From assembly GCA_937942965.1 (NCBI GenBank), contig CALDGN010000388.1, positions 1-8,979 of the forward strand: 8,979 nucleotides of DNA, given 5' to 3'. This DNA is from an uncultured Acidimicrobiales bacterium (GTDB taxonomy: Bacteria > Actinomycetota > Acidimicrobiia > Acidimicrobiales > UBA10347). Shown here piece after piece: positions 5,769 to 8,979 of this stretch; positions within the stretch are counted from its first letter, which is position 1; the number at the start of each line of letters is the position of its first letter. The translations under genes and the position numbers were made by a program. The notes beneath the pieces are model-generated. The model ran no database searches and had not been told where the DNA came from. It was given only the letters and a program-made list of their open reading frames with translations.

Positions 5769-7196
5769 CTAGCGCTTAGCTGGCGCGGTCTCGGACCAGC
5801 CGAGGCGAGCGGCCGTAACAGCGAGCGCGAACGTCAGTCCTGAGGCCACCCAGAACGCAAGCTGCCAGCCGTCGACGAAGCTCGCCGCGGCCGCAGGCGT
5901 GTCCTCGATCTCGCCCAGCGGAATGTCGAAGCCTTGGTTGCGGAGCACGGCGACGACGATGGCGGCGGCGAGCGCCTGCCCGACCACGTTGCCGACCGTT
6001 CGGGTGACGTTCGTGAACGCTCCGCCGACGCCGAACGAATCGGGTGGCGTGGCGCCGAGCATGGCGCTGGAGTTCGGCACGTTCCAGGCGCCCATCGCCA
6101 GACCCTGCAGGAATGCGGCCAGCATGATCCAACCCCACGGCGTTTCCGCTCCCACGAAGCTCAGTGCGAGGAACACGCTTCCCTGCAGCGTGAGTCCGAC
6201 GAGTGTCGGAGCGCGAGGCCCAACCCGGTCATAGACCCGGCCGGCGATCTGGGCGGACAACCCCATGCCGACCGCCAGCGTCGAGATGATGAGGCCGGTC
6301 AGTCGGCCGCTCAGCTGCAGAACGCTGAGCAACAAGATCGGCAACAGCAAGGTCATGGCCGTCGCCGCGGTGAAACCGACCCAGCGGACCAAGGTCGCAG
6401 TACGGAACGCACCGATCTGGAACAGACGAAGATCGAGCATCGGTGTCGGCGATGCGAGCTCGGTGCGGACGTACGCAGCGCCGAGCGCCACCGTCAGCAC
6501 GGCGCCGGCAGCGATCGGCCACGACTGCCACGACCAGTCGAACGGGTTGTTGATGGTGACCGTCAGCAGCGTGATTGCGGCGATCGAAAGGACAACCGCT
6601 GAGGCCCCGCTTCGCCGAGGCGCCACCGCCGGTTCATCTCGCGGGATCAGCGCAAGCACGAGAAGCACGGCGATCGCAGAGGGGATCGCAAGCAACGCAA
6701 AGATGACTCGCCATGACATGACGTCGAGCAAGATCCCGGTCAGGAACGGCCCGGTCGCAGATCCGACGCTGACGGCGGTCGTTTGTGCACCCATCGCCAG
6801 GCCTCGCTCTTCGGGAGGGAACGACGCAACGAGCAGCCCAGTGCCGATCGACTGCACCAACGCGTTGCCGATCGAGGTCACGACCCGCGCCGCAATCACC
6901 AAAGCGAAGGTTGGGGCGAGACCAGTGAGCGCGCTTCCGAAGCCGAAAAGCGCCATGCCGCCGGCGAGCACGCGCCGACGTCCGAGCCGATCGCCCAAGT
7001 TGCCGAGCGGCAACAACAGCGCGGCCACGATGAGCGACTCGATAATCACAACCCAGCTGACGGTCGCCAAGGTGACGTCGAACTCGTCCGAGATCGATGT
7101 CAGGACGAGGAACGACATCGTCGACGCAAAGACGATCGTGATGTAGGTCAGCGCAATCGCACCAAAGGCACGCCAGCGCGCGTCGTGTTGCGTCAC
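5769..7196 (-). CDS. DHA2-family MFS exporter (EmrB/QacA type, 14 TM)
   Basis: 475 aa, the usual length for 14-helix drug:proton antiporters of the plasma membrane. Motif A GNLGDRLGRRR spans residues 65-75, the helix-4 arginine is R104 in AARVVTSIGNAL, and the antiporter motif C region reads GSATGPFLTGILLD (145-158), followed by SWRVIF as in EmrB/QacA proteins. Hydrophobic segments run almost continuously to the C-terminus. The start is GTG at 7196: helix 1 begins about residue 11, so a later start would cut it; a G-rich GGGGGA sits only a couple of bases upstream and is a poor SD. No TetR- or MarR-type regulator lies beside it in the window. The substrate cannot be inferred. A 93-bp gap separates it from the immunity-like gene upstream on the same strand. 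Confidence 0.88.
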   Translation of the reverse strand: MTQHDARWRAFGAIALTYITIVFASTMSFLVLTSISDEFDVTLATVSWVVIIESLIVAALLLPLGNLGDRLGRRRVLAGGMALFGFGSALTGLAPTFALVIAARVVTSIGNALVQSIGTGLLVASFPPEERGLAMGAQTTAVSVGSATGPFLTGILLDVMSWRVIFALLAIPSAIAVLLVLALIPRDEPAVAPRRSGASAVVLSIAAITLLTVTINNPFDWSWQSWPIAAGAVLTVALGAAYVRTELASPTPMLDLRLFQIGAFRTATLVRWVGFTAATAMTLLLPILLLSVLQLSGRLTGLIISTLAVGMGLSAQIAGRVYDRVGPRAPTLVGLTLQGSVFLALSFVGAETPWGWIMLAAFLQGLAMGAWNVPNSSAMLGATPPDSFGVGGAFTNVTRTVGNVVGQALAAAIVVAVLRNQGFDIPLGEIEDTPAAAASFVDGWQLAFWVASGLTFALAVTAARLGWSETAPAKR

Positions 7197-7247
7197 TTCC
7201 CCCGACGCTACTGCGCAGGCTCCGCCGCTCGTTGATGGTGCGGCAAC

Positions 7248-7280
7248 GCTCCGGCGACGCCCGCTGAGTTCACCCGGAGC
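7248..7280. terminator. Inverted repeat downstream of the immunity-like gene
   Basis: GCTCCGG (7248-7254) pairs with CCGGAGC (7274-7280) across a 19-nt loop, 10 bases past the stop of the 7290-7916 gene. A direct repeat CCGCTGAG (7261-7268 and 7280-7287) overlaps it. There is no T-run. It may end or modulate transcription between the toxin/immunity unit and the DHA2 gene. Confidence 0.25.
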
Positions 7281-7289
7281 CGCTGAGCG

Positions 7290-7916
7290 TCAGACGCGAA
7301 CAACGAGGGGACCCTGAGCGTCGATCATGGCCCGCCCGCCTGCTGCGCAGATGTCCATGTAGAGCGAGAGATCGAGCGCGAGCGAGGTAAGCGGTTGGAT
7401 GAGGAACCACGTGATCTCTTTCGCATCGACGATGTTGTTCAGTAGATCGTCGTAGACAAAGCCGCCCACGTGCGGCGCAAGGTCATCAACCACATCGTGG
7501 CCTACTGACTGACGCCAGCCGCGGTAGCTGAGCGTCTCCGCCGCAGGCGGACTCGAATCCAATATGCGAAGAGGTCCCGTGGCCAGCGCAGCGAGCTCAT
7601 CAAGTCCCGCGTCTCGGTACTGCACGGCTAGATGCTCGAACCACGGGGCCGAAGCCAGCCGAAGACTCTCGTCGTCGGCTGCGTTCGCGGAGAAGACCTC
7701 GTGGTAACGGCCCCATCGCGCCTCGAGTGCGGCGAGATGGTTCGGGAACACAGACAGGACGCGTTGAAGATCAGCCGGGCGATACCAACTCTCGCCGTGA
7801 TGCACGACGAGTGAATAGGTCATCGTCGAATACTCATCGTCGTCCGGTACGAAATCACCACCGGCCAGCTGGTCCCAGAGAGCGAGGTCTGCAGCTTCAT
7901 CCATTGTGGAAACCAT
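7290..7916 (-). CDS. Putative immunity protein for the adjacent Hint toxin (208 aa)
   Basis: I do not recognise the family. The protein is acidic, with Asp/Glu clusters near the start (DDDEY around residues 25-29) and in the middle, and has no signal peptide or membrane helix, so it should be cytosolic. The N-terminal half is mixed helix-like sequence with Trp and Tyr (WYRPADLQRVL, ALEARWGRYHEVF); the C-terminal half has a hydrophobic helix-rich segment (TWFLIQPLTSLALDLSLYMDIC). The chosen ATG at 7916 lies 6 nt after the stop of the toxin gene; a second in-frame ATG lies 12 nt later, and neither has a clear SD, suggesting coupling to toxin translation. Small acidic cytosolic proteins directly downstream of polymorphic toxin genes are usually their cognate immunity proteins, and that is the whole basis for the call. 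Confidence 0.6.
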   Translation of the reverse strand: MVSTMDEAADLALWDQLAGGDFVPDDDEYSTMTYSLVVHHGESWYRPADLQRVLSVFPNHLAALEARWGRYHEVFSANAADDESLRLASAPWFEHLAVQYRDAGLDELAALATGPLRILDSSPPAAETLSYRGWRQSVGHDVVDDLAPHVGGFVYDDLLNNIVDAKEITWFLIQPLTSLALDLSLYMDICAAGGRAMIDAQGPLVVRV

Positions 7917-7922
7917 AGGGCG

Positions 7923-8979
7923 TCATGAGTTGTGCGGGAATGGTGGCAACACGTTCGGATCAACACCCCAGCGGTCGAGAAGGCCGGGCAACGCATCGAG
8001 GTAGGCGTTCAGGTTCGGAGCGTTCTGAATGATGTTCTGAAGCTCGTTGTGGAAGGCCTTTGAGGCGCTGCTATTCCAGACACCGCTGGTTGGGTGCCGC
8101 CAGGGTTGGCCGACCCAGTCGCCCGTGTACGGAGTGCCGTCGGGAGCACGGGTCGGCGTCTTGGATCCACGGGTGTTGGCAGTTGGGGTAACGAACTCTC
8201 GAATCTGCTCCATCGTCAGACCCCAGTCCTTGAACTTCTGGACTTCGGCGCACATGCACCATTCGTGATTTCCACCCTCACGAATCGTGTCTTTGATCTT
8301 CTTGGCAAGCGTGCCGTCGTCCATGAGATAGGCGAGCTCTTCGGGCGTCAGCTTGTTGAACCAGTCAGCAAACGGCGGCGTGCCAGTGTCCGTGGGAATC
8401 TTTCCGTCCGGCAAGAGCTCTTCGAACGAGCGACCGCTGTAGCCCTCAGGCGGCTCATGGCCGCAGTTGTGGACGAGGATCGGCGTGTCACCAGCCAGGA
8501 CGGTGAAGTTGTGGTTGTCGAGGACCGTGAGTTCCCAGACCGTCCATGGGTGGGCCGGGCCGACCGTGACGTGGTCGAGGGTGACGGGGCCGTCGGGGGA
8601 GAGGACCGAGGCACCCGAACGAAGATGCTGGAGTTCGATCCACTCACCGGTGTCGGGCGCATAGAAGCGGTGATCGTGGGTGGCGGTGACGGTTGAGCCG
8701 TCCGCAAGGGTTGCCGTGGCGGGCGGGCCACGGTCGTCGTAGCTCCACTGGTCGAGCACCAGCTTCGGCTCCCACACCGACGTGTCGACGTTGTACGAGA
8801 GGACAGAGTCGCCCGGGCGGATCTGCTCGATCGGCAGCAAGCTGCCGTCATCCATCACAACCTGGGTACCGGCCGGGAACGACGAGTTCCGGGTCGGGCA
8901 CGTCGGGGCGTCGTTGTCTGGGTTCTCGTTGTCCGGATTGTCGTTGTCCGGGTTGTCCGGGTCGGCGTCTGGATTGTCG
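7923..8979 (-). CDS. Polymorphic toxin C-terminal part: Asp/Asn-Pro linker, Hint domain, toxin domain (5' end outside window)
   Basis: The frame is open to the right edge, so the N-terminus (secretion and delivery parts) is missing. In protein order: a DNP-type repeat linker (8979-8904), a short TCPTRNS segment, a Hint autoprocessing domain (about 8882-8466), and a toxin domain of about 180 aa. Hint features are SFPAGTQVVMDDGS, PIEQIRPGDSVLSY, the TATHDHRFY active-site segment, HNFTVLAGDTPILVHN, and Cys after the Asn (8465-8463). The toxin domain has GGNHEW (His codon at 8267-8265), CMC, KFKDWGLTMEQI and KAFHNELQNII, and ends in PFPHNS. In such systems Hint cleavage is thought to release the toxin from its carrier. 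The toxic activity is not recognised; the conserved-looking His and Glu would fit a metal-dependent or acid-base enzyme such as a nuclease. An internal GTG at 8858 is not a real start, since it would cut off the first Hint strand. Confidence 0.85.
   Translation of the reverse strand, partial: DNPDADPDNPDNDNPDNENPDNDAPTCPTRNSSFPAGTQVVMDDGSLLPIEQIRPGDSVLSYNVDTSVWEPKLVLDQWSYDDRGPPATATLADGSTVTATHDHRFYAPDTGEWIELQHLRSGASVLSPDGPVTLDHVTVGPAHPWTVWELTVLDNHNFTVLAGDTPILVHNCGHEPPEGYSGRSFEELLPDGKIPTDTGTPPFADWFNKLTPEELAYLMDDGTLAKKIKDTIREGGNHEWCMCAEVQKFKDWGLTMEQIREFVTPTANTRGSKTPTRAPDGTPYTGDWVGQPWRHPTSGVWNSSASKAFHNELQNIIQNAPNLNAYLDALPGLLDRWGVDPNVLPPFPHNS
7926..8465 (-). other. C-terminal toxin domain, family not recognised (GGNHEW signature)
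   Basis: This is the 180-residue piece that Hint cleavage would release, starting at the Cys of HN|C. A Gly/Pro-rich entry (GHEPPEGYSG) precedes helices around LTPEELAYLMDD and AKKIKDTIREGG, then HEWCMCAE, KFKDWGLTMEQI, a Thr/Pro/Gly loop, HPTSGVW, FHNELQNII and a final helical stretch. Candidate catalytic residues are the His-Glu of HEW and the His-Asn-Glu of FHNEL. I have an impression that a GGxHEW plus KFKxWG pattern recurs at the ends of RHS-type toxins, but I cannot name the family. Confidence 0.5.
8466..8882 (-). other. Hint (Hedgehog/intein) autoprocessing domain with Ser at position 1
   Basis: About 139 residues, the usual size for Hint domains in toxins. The first residue, where most members have Cys, is Ser (codon 8882-8880) before FPAGTQV. 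The C-terminal splice-type junction LVHN|C is intact, so Asn cyclisation could still release the downstream part. The TATHDH segment supplies the conserved Thr and His of the N-terminal cleavage site. Confidence 0.8.
8904..8979 (-). repeat. Low-complexity Asp/Asn-Pro repeat linker
   Basis: Reading the minus strand, the edge of the window encodes short DNP/DNDNP/DNENP/DADP units built from near-repeats of GTTGTCCGG (plus strand). This rigid acidic linker separates the unseen N-terminal part from the Hint domain and probably extends beyond the window. Confidence 0.75.

Noticed and set aside
6265..7146. Plus-strand open frames (up to 293 codons) opposite the DHA2 exporter
   Set aside because: The minus frame has motifs A and C and 14 hydrophobic segments. 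The plus frames are Ser/Thr/Arg-rich without domain features.
8904..8979. CRISPR-like repeat array
   Set aside because: The repeats are about 9 bp, in frame, and code for an Asp/Asn-Pro linker with no spacers.

Overview
The window is high-GC, densely coded DNA with several GTG starts and short intergenic gaps. The proteins have an actinobacterial look (DHA1/DHA2 drug-type exporters, a phosphotransferase beside a flavin monooxygenase, a secreted Hint polymorphic toxin). I would guess an actinomycete or a member of Acidimicrobiia; this is inference from style, because no rRNA or other taxonomic marker is present. I see no tRNA, rRNA, CRISPR array, insertion sequence or phage gene.

Left part, plus strand (1-3113): the 3' part of an aminoglycoside-phosphotransferase/ecdysteroid-kinase-like enzyme runs in from outside the window. 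After a 117-bp gap with a short hairpin comes a 695-aa flavin-containing monooxygenase. It carries an unusual N-terminal extension with three predicted membrane helices ahead of a complete FAD/NADPH core.

Middle (3121-5691): on the minus strand, a TetA-like 12-helix MFS exporter is followed after 5 nt by a small exported protein, with the Shine-Dalgarno of the second gene lying over the last codons of the first. The small protein carries the His motifs of the family that contains the fungal luciferase Luz (Pfam Luciferase/DUF5519, named from memory). Divergent from this pair, across a 175-bp gap, is a secreted 135-aa protein made of two copies of a four-cysteine block with exactly conserved spacing. 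Together these genes look like a cell-surface or export module of unknown purpose.

Right part, minus strand (5769-8979): a 14-helix DHA2 (EmrB/QacA-type) MFS exporter. Upstream of it lies a polymorphic toxin locus whose toxin gene enters from the right edge. In protein order the toxin has an Asp/Asn-Pro repeat linker, a Hint autoprocessing domain that starts with Ser instead of Cys and ends His-Asn-Cys, and a C-terminal toxin domain of about 180 aa with a GGNHEW signature. A 208-aa acidic cytosolic protein starts 6 nt after the toxin stop and is the likely immunity protein. The most interesting items are the Luz-family protein coupled to an exporter, the duplicated Cys-rich secreted protein, and the Hint toxin/immunity pair.
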